Below, piece after piece: positions 52,745-60,642 of a stretch of 64,000 nucleotides of DNA. The DNA comes from Lachnospiraceae bacterium (GTDB lineage Bacteria > Bacillota > Clostridia > Lachnospirales > Lachnospiraceae): NCBI GenBank assembly GCA_015057025.1, contig SVFD01000003.1, positions 124,001-188,000 on the forward strand, read 5' to 3'. Below the pieces are notes generated by a model. The model was given only the letters and a program-made list of their open reading frames with translations, had not been told where the DNA came from and did no database searches. The number at the start of each line of letters is the position of its first letter. Position 1 is the stretch's first letter. The translations under genes were made by a program, and so were the position numbers.

Positions 52745-54394
52745 ATGGACGGAAAACAAATATTTGAGATGATTACAGGTCTTGCAGGAGGTTTGGGTTT
52801 ATTTCTTTTTGGTATGAAGTTAATGAGTGAATCTATCGAAAAGTTTGCAGGCGCTAAACTGAGAAAAATCCTTGAATTTTTTACAAAAAATAAGTTTATG
52901 GGATTATTTGTGGGTATTATTTTTACAGGTATTGTACAATCATCTTCGGCATGTACCGTAATGGTAGTAAGTTTTGTTAACTCCGGTTTGATGAATTTGT
53001 ATCAGGCGGTTGGTGTGATTTTTGGTGCTAACATTGGTACTACGGTCACTTCGCTTTTGGTCTCTTTTAATTTATCAAAATATGCACCTATCTTTTTACT
53101 GATAGGTGTTATAATGATTATGTTTTTCAAAAAGCAGGGGATTGTCAAATTTGGTGATGTGCTTGTGGGATTTGGAGTTCTTTTCTTAGGCCTTTCCTTA
53201 ATGAGTTCATCAATGGATACATTGAAGCAAAGTCCTGTAATTGAAGATGTTTTTGCATCTTTGACAAATCCTTTTATTGCTGTTTTGGTTGGTTTTCTCG
53301 TAACTGCGGTTATTCAAAGTTCATCTGTAACCGTAAGTATTGTATTGTTGCTTGCACAACAGGGATTATTGAATCTTCCGATTTGTATGTTTATTATTTT
53401 GGGTTGTAACATGGGTTCTTGTGTCACGGCATTGATTGCATCTCTTGCCGGTATGAAGGATGCAAAACGTGCGGCTATGATTCACTTTTTGTTTAATTTG
53501 GTAGGTTCTGCTGTAGTATTTGTTATCTTAATGTTTGCAGGAGAATGGGTTGTTGATGTGATTATGAAATTGGCAGGTGACGATCCCGGACGATTTGTTG
53601 CATTTTCACATACAAGTATTAAAGTTTTTCAGGTGGTTTTATTATTTCCCTTCAGTAACTTACTGGTTAAGGCAACTTATTTGATTATTCCCGGAGATGA
53701 AGCTAAAGTCGGTTACCATGATGACCATAAGTTGCAGTTCATCGGCGACAAGGTTGTATTCAATCCGGCGACTGCAGTGGTAGAAGTAGTAAATGAAATT
53801 GAACGTATGGCTAGTCTTGCCAGCGATAACTTAAATCGTGCCATGAATGCTTTGGTTACACTGGATGAAGATGATATTCAGGAAGTAAATGTTGTAGAGG
53901 AGAATATTAATTTCTTAAATAAATCTATCACCAATTACTTGGTAAAAATAAACCAGTCGACTTTACCGATTGAAGACTTAAAGAGTCTGGGCGGTTTATT
54001 CCACGTAGTAAATGATATTGAGCGTATCGGTGATCATGCAAAAAACATTGCGGATTCCGCAGTTTTACGTAAAGAGCGCGGGATTAAGTTCAGTGACGAG
54101 TCTTTTAATGAGTTAAGGGATATGATGGAACTGATTAATGAAAATGTACATTTATGTATTGAGGTATTTGCACATCATAAAGAAGAACTTCTTCCAAGAA
54201 TTGAAGAACTGGAAGACAAAGTTGATATTATGGAACGTCAGGTTCAGCAGGCTCATATTGACCGATTGAAACGAAACGAATGTACACCGGATGCCGGTAT
54301 GTTATTTTCAGATATTGTTTCCGGTTTGGAACGTGTTTCAGACCATGCTGTCAATATTGCATACTCCATGGTTAAGGAAAATGCTACCAATTAA
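52745..54394 (+). CDS. Na+/phosphate cotransporter (NptA/PNaS family) fused to a PhoU domain
   Basis: A 549-residue protein. Residues 1-310 hold two inverted repeats of the sodium-phosphate symporter family, each with a Q-S-S-S motif: GIVQSSSACTVMVVSFVNSG and AVIQSSSVTVSIVLL; GANIGTTVTSLL and GCNMGSCVTALIASL are also conserved. Residues 350-549 form a PhoU-like four-helix domain with the E/D-rich EEDxxxxN pattern and repeated DIERIGDHAKNIADSA and GLERVSDHAVNIAYSM motifs. It should import phosphate and sense or regulate it. The ATG at 52745 follows AAGGAGA; a GTG at 52730 overlaps that site. Confidence 0.93.
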   Translation: MDGKQIFEMITGLAGGLGLFLFGMKLMSESIEKFAGAKLRKILEFFTKNKFMGLFVGIIFTGIVQSSSACTVMVVSFVNSGLMNLYQAVGVIFGANIGTTVTSLLVSFNLSKYAPIFLLIGVIMIMFFKKQGIVKFGDVLVGFGVLFLGLSLMSSSMDTLKQSPVIEDVFASLTNPFIAVLVGFLVTAVIQSSSVTVSIVLLLAQQGLLNLPICMFIILGCNMGSCVTALIASLAGMKDAKRAAMIHFLFNLVGSAVVFVILMFAGEWVVDVIMKLAGDDPGRFVAFSHTSIKVFQVVLLFPFSNLLVKATYLIIPGDEAKVGYHDDHKLQFIGDKVVFNPATAVVEVVNEIERMASLASDNLNRAMNALVTLDEDDIQEVNVVEENINFLNKSITNYLVKINQSTLPIEDLKSLGGLFHVVNDIERIGDHAKNIADSAVLRKERGIKFSDESFNELRDMMELINENVHLCIEVFAHHKEELLPRIEELEDKVDIMERQVQQAHIDRLKRNECTPDAGMLFSDIVSGLERVSDHAVNIAYSMVKENATN

Positions 54395-54411
54395 AAACTT
54401 ATAAATATTGA

Positions 54412-54439
54412 TTGACATAACTGCAAAAAAGATTATAAT
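54412..54439 (+). promoter_or_regulatory. Near-consensus promoter abutting a terminator hairpin
   Basis: TTGACA at 54412-54417 and TATAAT at 54434-54439, 16-base spacer: both hexamers match the consensus exactly. Its +1 would fall at about 54446, within the first bases of the hairpin that follows. Confidence 0.75.
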
Positions 54440-54440
54440 T

Positions 54441-54487
54441 AAAACGTAACAATTTTGTAACATTTACAAATTGTTGCGTTTTTCTTT
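54441..54487 (+). terminator. Terminator-like hairpin directly after the promoter
   Basis: AACGTAACAATTTTGTAA pairs with TTACAAATTGTTGCGTT (one bulge, one mismatch) and runs into TTTTTC-TTTTT. It could end transcription of the Na/Pi gene upstream, attenuate the NlpC/P60 gene, or shape a very short RNA. Confidence 0.7.
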
Positions 54488-54520
54488 TTACTAAAGTGGC
54501 TTATAACTAAGGAGATATAG

Positions 54521-55636
54521 ATGTTACGAAAAATAATTTTTAGAAGCGGGATTGTGGCAGTGACAGGTGTTGCATTGCTAAGTATGGTGACTTATGCAAA
54601 TGCATCAGGTCCTATCAGTTTTAGTGCCGGCGCCGAAAGTGTTATTGCTTCTGCAACAAATACCGAAACGGTACAGATTGTTTATGAAGAAAACAGTAGT
54701 ATGTCGATGGATGCAGGAGTAGAATCTGTTTTAGGGCGTGCAGGAGATGTAAATCAGATTAAACAAAGTGATATTGATAACGTAGATTTTTGGGGATATC
54801 GCAATATAGGAATCGCACAGGTAGATAACCATTTAAATGTAAGAGAAGAGCCTCATGAGAATGGCAAGTTGGTAGGGAAGATGTCCAATAATGCAGCTTG
54901 TGAGATTTTATCCGTTACAGAAGATGGGAAGTGGGCTCATATTATATCCGGTGAAGTAGAAGGATATGCATCCACAGATTATCTGCTTACCGGTATGGAT
55001 GCAGTAAAGAAAGCAAAAGAAATTGTAAAACCTATGGCAGTTGTTACGGCAGACGGACTAAATATCAGAACAGAGCCGAATACAGATTGTGAAATTGTTA
55101 CCATGATTCCTAATGGTGAATCATTAGAGTTATCGCAGGTGTTGGATGATGGCTGGGTAGAAGTATATCTGGATGGTGATACTGTATATGCATCTGCGGA
55201 ATATGTAACCATCGAGGAGAAACTGGATACGGCAATTACCATGACTGAGTTATTGTATGGAGAAGGCGTTTCAGACGTGCGAGTGGAACTTTGTCAGTAT
55301 GCAAAGCAGTTTATCGGTAATCCCTATGTATGGGGTGGAACAAGTCTTACTGATGGTGCAGACTGTTCCGGATTTGTACTTAGTGTATATAAGAAATACG
55401 GTATTACTTTGCCTCACCATTCAGGCTCTCAGGCACAGTATGGTACTTATGTCTCCATGAATGATATTCAACCCGGAGATCTGGTGTTCTATGGTTACGG
55501 AAAAACAATTAATCATGTTGCAATTTATATTGGTAACGGACAAGTTGTACATGCCAGCAGTCCTTCAACCGGAATTAAAATTTCCAGTGTATATTACAGA
55601 ACACCTATCACGCAGCGTTCAATTTTGATTGATTAA
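54521..55636 (+). CDS. Secreted SH3/NlpC-P60 cell-wall hydrolase
   Basis: A 371-residue protein with a signal peptide (first 29 residues, ending TYANASG). Two bacterial SH3 domains follow, around residues 98-150 (QVDNHLNVREEPHENGKLVGKM) and 170-228 (VTADGLNIRTEPNTDCEIVTMI). The C-terminal NlpC/P60 domain has FIGNPYVWGGTSLTDGADCSGF with catalytic Cys282, and NHVAIYIGNGQVVHAS with His332. It most likely cleaves D-Glu-(meso)-DAP bonds of peptidoglycan stem peptides outside the cell. It is probably monocistronic. Confidence 0.93.
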   Translation: MLRKIIFRSGIVAVTGVALLSMVTYANASGPISFSAGAESVIASATNTETVQIVYEENSSMSMDAGVESVLGRAGDVNQIKQSDIDNVDFWGYRNIGIAQVDNHLNVREEPHENGKLVGKMSNNAACEILSVTEDGKWAHIISGEVEGYASTDYLLTGMDAVKKAKEIVKPMAVVTADGLNIRTEPNTDCEIVTMIPNGESLELSQVLDDGWVEVYLDGDTVYASAEYVTIEEKLDTAITMTELLYGEGVSDVRVELCQYAKQFIGNPYVWGGTSLTDGADCSGFVLSVYKKYGITLPHHSGSQAQYGTYVSMNDIQPGDLVFYGYGKTINHVAIYIGNGQVVHASSPSTGIKISSVYYRTPITQRSILID

Positions 55637-55697
55637 TTATAATAGCGGTATATTTGTGATACGTCTTGTATTTATGTAGATTGTCTATAAAAAACAC

Positions 55698-55726
55698 TTT
55701 ACATAAAATAATCTTTGTGATAAACT
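55698..55726 (+). promoter_or_regulatory. rpsO promoter
   Basis: TTTACA at 55698-55703 and TAAACT at 55721-55726, 17-base spacer, with the same architecture as the rpsB promoter (AAAACACTT before the -35 and TAAACT as -10). Confidence 0.75.
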
Positions 55727-55738
55727 GATTTAGTATGA

Positions 55739-55800
55739 AAAATTGTTGCCAGGTTGTTGGACACTCCGACCTATGACTTAGCTGCAATAATAAAAATAAC
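55739..55800 (+). promoter_or_regulatory. Putative S15 autoregulatory leader
   Basis: The leader folds with AGGT at 55752-55755 pairing with ACCT at 55770-55773 around a loop containing TTGGACACTCCG, and the outer TTGTTGC/GCTGCAA segments can close the structure into a junction. Firmicute rpsO leaders bind S15 to repress translation. Compact leader shape and position fit; the exact class needs covariance support. Confidence 0.5.
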
Positions 55801-55814
55801 AGGAGGAAATGAAA

Positions 55815-56081
55815 ATGATTTCAAAGGAAAAGAAACAGGCTATTATCGCTGAATATGCAAGAAGTGAAGGCGACACAGGTTCACCCGAAGTTCAGGTTGC
55901 TATTCTTACAGCAAGAATTAAGGAACTTACTGAGCATATGAAGCAGAATCCTAAGGATTATCATTCAGGCAGAGGTCTTCTTAAGATGGTTGGTCAGAGA
56001 CGTGGTTTACTTGACTACTTAAAGAAGAATGACATTGAAAGATACCGTTCTCTGATTGAAAGACTTGGAATTAGAAAGTAA
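55815..56081 (+). CDS. rpsO: 30S ribosomal protein S15
   Basis: Primary-binding 30S protein. The 88-residue sequence from [20 protein letters not shown] through [45 protein letters not shown] and [13 protein letters not shown] is a standard S15. The ATG at 55815 is eight bases after AGGAGG and gives the canonical length; the ATG at 55809 is only two bases from it. It is followed by a terminator and then pnp, an order also seen in enterobacteria. Confidence 0.98.
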   Translation: MISKEKKQAIIAEYARSEGDTGSPEVQVAILTARIKELTEHMKQNPKDYHSGRGLLKMVGQRRGLLDYLKKNDIERYRSLIERLGIRK

Positions 56082-56086
56082 TTGCA

Positions 56087-56120
56087 AAGGCGGACGATAT
56101 GTCGTCCGCCTTCATTTTTT
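56087..56120 (+). terminator. Intrinsic terminator after rpsO
   Basis: AAGGCGGACGA and TCGTCCGCCTT pair perfectly around TATG, followed by CA and six T residues. Some read-through is expected, because pnp has no clear promoter of its own. Confidence 0.93.
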
Positions 56121-56157
56121 GAAAATGTGAATCATGGTGGAAGATGCTGCCGAGACC

Positions 56158-56193
56158 ACTGCAAAGACTAAAAAATTTTTTGGTTTTTGCAGT
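56158..56193 (+). promoter_or_regulatory. Long hairpin in the pnp leader
   Basis: Bases 56158-56173 pair continuously with 56178-56193 (16 pairs, two of them G-T), beginning ACTGCAAA and ending TTTTGCAGT. GACC at 56154-56157 and GGTC at 56201-56204 may extend the stem. It lies 46 bases before the pnp start and resembles, in position, the RNase III-cut leader hairpin known for E. coli pnp. Confidence 0.65.
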
Positions 56194-56239
56194 AGTTTCG
56201 GGTCTTCTGCCTCTATATAATTTTAAAGGAGGATATAAA

Positions 56240-58324
56240 ATGTTTAAGACTTTTAGTTTGGAATTAGCAGGTCGTACCCTTTCCGTAGATATCGGAAGAG
56301 TATCTGCTCAGGCAAATGGTGCAGCTTTTATGCACTATGGTGATACTACTGTATTATCAACAGCAACAGCAAGTGAAAAGCCCAGAGACGGAATTGATTT
56401 TTTCCCTTTGAGCGTTGAGTACGAAGAGAAGTTGTACTCAGTAGGTAAAATTCCCGGTGGATTCAATAAGAGAGAAGGTAAGGCGTCAGAAAATGCGATT
56501 TTAACAAGTCGCGTTATCGACCGACCCATGCGTCCTTTATTCCCCAAAGATTACAGAAACGACGTAACATTAAATAACCTCGTAATGAGCGTTGATCCCG
56601 AATGTCGTCCTGAACTTGTTGCTATGTTAGGTTCTGCGATTGCAACTTCTATTTCGGATATTCCTTTCTGCGGACCCTGTGCAACCACACAGATTGGTTT
56701 GGTAGACGGTGCATTTATTGTAAATCCTAACCAGGAACAGTGGAAGAATGGTGACTTACAGTTAACTGTTGCTTCAACTTCCGAAAAGGTAATTATGATT
56801 GAAGCAGGTGCTAACGAAGTACCTGAAGCAAAGATGATTGAAGCTATCTATATGGCTCATGAAGTAAACCAGAAGATTATTGCTTGGATCAATGAAATCG
56901 TAGCAGAAGTAGGTAAGGCAAAGCATGAGTATACAAGCTGTGCTATTCCTGAGGAAATGTTTGCTGCAATTAAGGAAATTGTTCCTCCCGTAGAAATGGA
57001 AGAAGCAGTTTTCACAGATGAAAAGCAGGTTAGAGAAGAAAATATCCGTAAGATTACAGAAAAGTTGGAAGAAGCTTTTGCTGATAAGGAAGATTGGTTA
57101 CCTGTATTAGGTGAAGCAGTTTATCAGTATCAGAAGAAGACTGTACGTAAGATGATTTTAAAGGATCAGAAGCGTCCTGACGGCAGAGCAATGAATCAGA
57201 TTCGTAAGCTTGCTGCAGAAGTTGATATTATCCCTCGCGTACATGGTTCTGCTATGTTCACTCGTGGACAGACACAGATTTGTAACGTATGTACTTTGGC
57301 ACCTTTGTCAGAAGTACAGAAGATTGATGGTTTGGACGACAACGAAAAGGCTAAGAGATATATGCACCATTACAATTTCCCTGCATACTCTGTAGGTGAA
57401 ACAAAGGTAAGCCGTGGTCCCGGACGTCGTGAAATCGGACATGGTGCGTTAGCAGAAAAGGCATTGGTTGCAGTGCTTCCTTCAGAAGAAGAATTCCCTT
57501 ACGCAATCCGTACCGTATCAGAAACATTTGAATCAAACGGTTCTACTTCAATGGCATCTACCTGTTCTTCATGTATGTCACTTATGGCTGCAGGTGTTCC
57601 CATTAAGAAGATGGTTGCAGGTATTTCCTGTGGTCTTGTAACCGGCGATACTGATGATGATTTCGTACTTTTAACAGATATTCAGGGTCTTGAAGACTTT
57701 TTTGGTGATATGGACTTTAAGGTAACCGGTACAGAAGACGGTATTACAGCTATCCAGATGGATATTAAGATTCATGGTTTAACAAGACCTATCGTAGAAG
57801 GTGCTATTGCAAGATGTCGTGAAGCAAGAATGTTCATTATGGAAAACTGCATGAAGCCCGCGATTGCAGAACCTCGTAAGACAGTTAATGAATATGCTCC
57901 CAAGATTGTTCAGATCAAGATTGATCCTGAAAAGATTGGTGAGGTTGTTGGTCAGAGAGGTAAGACCATTAACGAAATTATTACAAGAACCAATGTTAAG
58001 ATTGATATCACAGACGAAGGCGCTGTAAGTGTATGCGGAACAGATGCTGCAATGATGGATAAGGCAATCGAAATGATTCAAACCATTGTAACTGATTTCG
58101 AAGAAGGTCAGGTATTCAAGGGTAAAGTTGTAAGTATTAAGGAATTTGGTGCATTTATTGAGTTTGCGCCCGGAAAAGAAGGAATGGTTCACATTTCTAA
58201 AATTTCCAAGGAAAGAATCGACCATGTAGAAGATGTACTTACCTTAGGCGATGAAGTAAAGGTTGTTTGCCTCGGTAAGGACAAAATGGGAAGAATGGGA
58301 TTCTCAATTAAGGATTGCAAATAA
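56240..58324 (+). CDS. pnp: Polyribonucleotide nucleotidyltransferase (PNPase)
   Basis: 3'-5' phosphorolytic exoribonuclease of the RNA degradosome. The 694 residues hold two RNase PH cores (first: MFKTFSLELAGRTLSVDIGRVSAQANGAAF; second begins near KRPDGRAMNQIRKLAAEVDIIPRVHGSAMFTRGQTQ), the active-site region MASTCSSCMSLMAAGVPIKK, then a KH domain with GQRGKTINEIITRT and an S1 domain GKVVSIKEFGAFIEFAPGKEGMVHISKIS. The ATG at 56240 follows AAAGGAGG; an in-frame ATG at 56144 would add 32 residues encoded by the leader hairpin. Confidence 0.98.
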   Translation: MFKTFSLELAGRTLSVDIGRVSAQANGAAFMHYGDTTVLSTATASEKPRDGIDFFPLSVEYEEKLYSVGKIPGGFNKREGKASENAILTSRVIDRPMRPLFPKDYRNDVTLNNLVMSVDPECRPELVAMLGSAIATSISDIPFCGPCATTQIGLVDGAFIVNPNQEQWKNGDLQLTVASTSEKVIMIEAGANEVPEAKMIEAIYMAHEVNQKIIAWINEIVAEVGKAKHEYTSCAIPEEMFAAIKEIVPPVEMEEAVFTDEKQVREENIRKITEKLEEAFADKEDWLPVLGEAVYQYQKKTVRKMILKDQKRPDGRAMNQIRKLAAEVDIIPRVHGSAMFTRGQTQICNVCTLAPLSEVQKIDGLDDNEKAKRYMHHYNFPAYSVGETKVSRGPGRREIGHGALAEKALVAVLPSEEEFPYAIRTVSETFESNGSTSMASTCSSCMSLMAAGVPIKKMVAGISCGLVTGDTDDDFVLLTDIQGLEDFFGDMDFKVTGTEDGITAIQMDIKIHGLTRPIVEGAIARCREARMFIMENCMKPAIAEPRKTVNEYAPKIVQIKIDPEKIGEVVGQRGKTINEIITRTNVKIDITDEGAVSVCGTDAAMMDKAIEMIQTIVTDFEEGQVFKGKVVSIKEFGAFIEFAPGKEGMVHISKISKERIDHVEDVLTLGDEVKVVCLGKDKMGRMGFSIKDCK

Positions 58325-58336
58325 TAATTTTAATTT

Positions 58337-58370
58337 AAAAGATGTCGGTTTTGCCGGCATCTTTTATTTT
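58337..58370 (+). terminator. First terminator after pnp
   Basis: AAAAGATGTCGG pairs with CCGGCATCTTTT (one G-T pair) around a short loop, followed by ATTTT. The T-run is interrupted. Confidence 0.8.
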
Positions 58371-58414
58371 ACAGAAGATTTCTATATAGTTAGAATCTAT
58401 GTGTAGAAAAAATC

Positions 58415-58443
58415 AGACAGGTTAAAAAAGCCTGTCTTTTTTT
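58415..58443 (+). terminator. Second terminator between pnp and spoIIIAA
   Basis: AGACAGG-TTAAAAAAG-CCTGTCT followed by TTTTTTT. Tandem terminators isolate the sporulation operon from pnp. Confidence 0.9.
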
Positions 58444-58498
58444 ATGCATAAAACAGGACAGGTTTCATATATTTAGATAAGTACCGAAAGGAGCAGAG

Positions 58499-59467
58499 AT
58501 GGATATGGAAGATAAAAAAAAATTAAAACAAAAAAGTGTAAAATGTCTGTTCCCTGAAAATTTACAAGCTGTTTTTGGACAGGTGATATGTGATTATGAT
58601 GAGATTGCAGAAATTCGTATTCGAAGAAACGGCCCTATACAGGTTATAAAAAGAAAGCAGAGCATATATCTGGATAAAAAAGGAGTTTATGCGGCAGATG
58701 CTGATAGAGGGATAAAGCTTACTGCTACAGAATTTGATGATTTGTTTCGTCATATCTGTCGTCATTCCGTATATGCCTTTGAAGAGGAATTAAAAAACGG
58801 TTATCTGACAGTAGAAGGAGGACATCGCATTGGTATTGTAGGACAGACCGTGTGGGAAGAGAATCGAATAAAAAGTATGAAATATTTCAATGCAATTAAT
58901 ATTAGAATTGCACATGAAATAAAAGGAGTAGCAGATAAGATTTTACCTTTTTTATATAAAGATGCCGTATTAAAAAGTACCCTGCTTGTATCGCTACCGG
59001 GACGTGGAAAGACAACACTTTTACGGGATCTGGTTCGTAAAATATCCAATGGAAGTAAGTATTGTCCGGCAAAAAGCGTAAGTCTGATTGATGAACGTTC
59101 GGAATTGGCTTCCTGCTATTTGGGAATGGCACAAAATGATGTGGGAATACATACGGATGTTTTAGATGCATGTCCTAAAGCGGCCGGTATTATGATGGTT
59201 CTTCGTTCTATGTCACCGCAAGTGATTGCCGTGGATGAGTTGGGAGGCCCCGATGATTATGTTGCCATTCAACAAGCCTTTTATTTGGGATGCAGGCTTT
59301 TAGCTACTATCCATGGAGATACATATGAGAATTTACAACAAAATAAATATTTAAAACCTATGTTGCGTTCGGGTGGCTTTGAGAGGCTTGTTTTTTTGGG
59401 GAATATAGGTACACCGGGAGAAAATATATGTATATGTAATGAAAAGGGAGAAGAAATAAAAATATGA
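58499..59467 (+). CDS. spoIIIAA: Stage III sporulation protein AA (ATPase)
   Basis: Cytoplasmic ATPase of the SpoIIIA-SpoIIQ channel that connects mother cell and forespore; it resembles type II/IV secretion ATPases. The 322 residues contain the N-terminal AEIRIRRNGPIQVI motif, Walker A SLPGRGKTTLLRDL with K171, and Walker B VIAVDELGGPDD. AAAGGAG lies five bases before the ATG. No sigma-E-type promoter was convincingly identified in the 55 bases upstream. spoIIIAB overlaps by four bases. Confidence 0.96.
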   Translation: MDMEDKKKLKQKSVKCLFPENLQAVFGQVICDYDEIAEIRIRRNGPIQVIKRKQSIYLDKKGVYAADADRGIKLTATEFDDLFRHICRHSVYAFEEELKNGYLTVEGGHRIGIVGQTVWEENRIKSMKYFNAINIRIAHEIKGVADKILPFLYKDAVLKSTLLVSLPGRGKTTLLRDLVRKISNGSKYCPAKSVSLIDERSELASCYLGMAQNDVGIHTDVLDACPKAAGIMMVLRSMSPQVIAVDELGGPDDYVAIQQAFYLGCRLLATIHGDTYENLQQNKYLKPMLRSGGFERLVFLGNIGTPGENICICNEKGEEIKI

Positions 59468-59982
59468 TGAAAATTTTGGCGTGTGGTTGTTTTCTTTTGG
59501 GAAGCAGTGGTTTTGGTCTTATAAAAGTATGGGAGTACAAAAGAAGGTGTAACGAACTCATTTATATCAGATACATATTAAATACCATGCTAATAGAAAT
59601 GGAACATCAAAGAGGAACATTTGGAGAAACTTGTCTTTCACTTTCTGCTAAATTAAAGCAACCATACAGTGATATGTTTTTGGGACTATATCAATTACTG
59701 GAAAAGGAACGCTTGGAAACACCGGTAACTTATTGGGAAACAAAGATTTGTACTTTAGCCGGGGATTTAATGCTGAACAAAGAAGAAACAGCGATTCTTA
59801 GAGGTGTAATTCGCTGTGTGGATGGCTCTACATTAATGATGCCCCTGGAAATCATACGGCAGAGTATGGTGGAATGGGACAAAGCTATTATAGCGGCGGA
59901 AAGAATTCGAAATGAAAGAAGCAAGGTAACATTGTGCCTTAGTGTTACAGCAGGTTTGTTGCTTTGTATTACCGTTATTTAA
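59464..59982 (+). CDS. spoIIIAB: Stage III sporulation protein AB
   Basis: A 172-residue protein with helices at both ends, resembling a type II secretion GspF-like platform subunit. The first helix (ILACGCFLLGSSGFGLIKVWEY) and the last (VTLCLSVTAGLLLCITVI) span the membrane; the conserved middle segments RCNELIYIRYILNTMLIEMEHQRGTF and ALTLAGDLM-type KICTLAGDLMLNKEE match the family. The start overlaps spoIIIAA (ATGA arrangement). Confidence 0.92.
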   Translation: MMKILACGCFLLGSSGFGLIKVWEYKRRCNELIYIRYILNTMLIEMEHQRGTFGETCLSLSAKLKQPYSDMFLGLYQLLEKERLETPVTYWETKICTLAGDLMLNKEETAILRGVIRCVDGSTLMMPLEIIRQSMVEWDKAIIAAERIRNERSKVTLCLSVTAGLLLCITVI

Positions 59983-60010
59983 TAAAAAATAAACATCTGG
60001 AGGAAGGCAT

Positions 60011-60205
60011 ATGAGTGTCGGACTGATTTTTAAAATAGCTGCAGTAGGAATTCTGGTTACCATATTAAGTCAGGTTTTGAAGCACAGCGGACGTGAGGAG
60101 CATGCATTTTTAGCAAGTCTTGCAGGATTAATTCTGGTGTTGACATGGATTGTTCCTTATATTTACGAATTATTTGAAACCATTCAAAAATTATTTGAGT
60201 TGTAG
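60011..60205 (+). CDS. spoIIIAC: Stage III sporulation protein AC
   Basis: A 64-residue protein with two membrane helices: LIFKIAAVGILVTILSQVL and FLASLAGLILVLTWIVPYIYEL. KHSGREEHAFLASLAG in the cytosolic loop is the family hallmark. It is thought to form part of the channel base together with SpoIIIAD. GGAGGAAGG precedes the ATG. Confidence 0.95.
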   Translation: MSVGLIFKIAAVGILVTILSQVLKHSGREEHAFLASLAGLILVLTWIVPYIYELFETIQKLFEL

Positions 60206-60218
60206 GTGGTAATCGAAT

Positions 60219-60599
60219 ATGGAAATGATAAAAGTTGCCCTCATAGGAATCGCTGTTGTTTTACTTGCCGTAGAACTAAAAGCGTATAAGCCGGTATTAG
60301 GGATTATATTAGCAATGGCGGGCGCCTTGCTTATTATGATAATTACCATGGACAAGATATATCTTGTACTAAATCAGATACAATCTGTATTTGCATCTTT
60401 GGAAGAGGGAAGCGGATATTTAGTTGTATTATTAAAGGTTTTGGGGGTGACGTATTTGTGTCAGTTTTCTTCAAGTGTATGTAAAGATGCAGGTTTTGGC
60501 AACTTATCTGATCAAATTCAGATGTTCGGTAAATTATATATTATGCTGGCCGGAATGCCTATTCTTTTAGCCTTTATTGAGATGCTGCAACAACTATAA
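60219..60599 (+). CDS. spoIIIAD: Stage III sporulation protein AD
   Basis: A 126-residue protein with four membrane helices, related to SpoIIIAC by repetition of its two-helix unit. The first segment is MIKVALIGIAVVLLAVELKAYKPVLGIILAMAGALLIMII; VLLKVLGVTYLCQFSSSVCKDAGFGNLSDQIQMFGK is strongly conserved in the family. It starts 13 bases after spoIIIAC. Confidence 0.95.
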   Translation: MEMIKVALIGIAVVLLAVELKAYKPVLGIILAMAGALLIMIITMDKIYLVLNQIQSVFASLEEGSGYLVVLLKVLGVTYLCQFSSSVCKDAGFGNLSDQIQMFGKLYIMLAGMPILLAFIEMLQQL

Positions 60600-60642
60600 C
60601 CGATTTTACGGAATAAATAAAAGTTAAAAGCGAGGTACATAT

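Noticed and set aside
56144-56239. 32-residue N-terminal extension of PNPase
   Set aside because: It is translated from the leader hairpin; the ATG at 56240 has a far better ribosome site and matches family starts.
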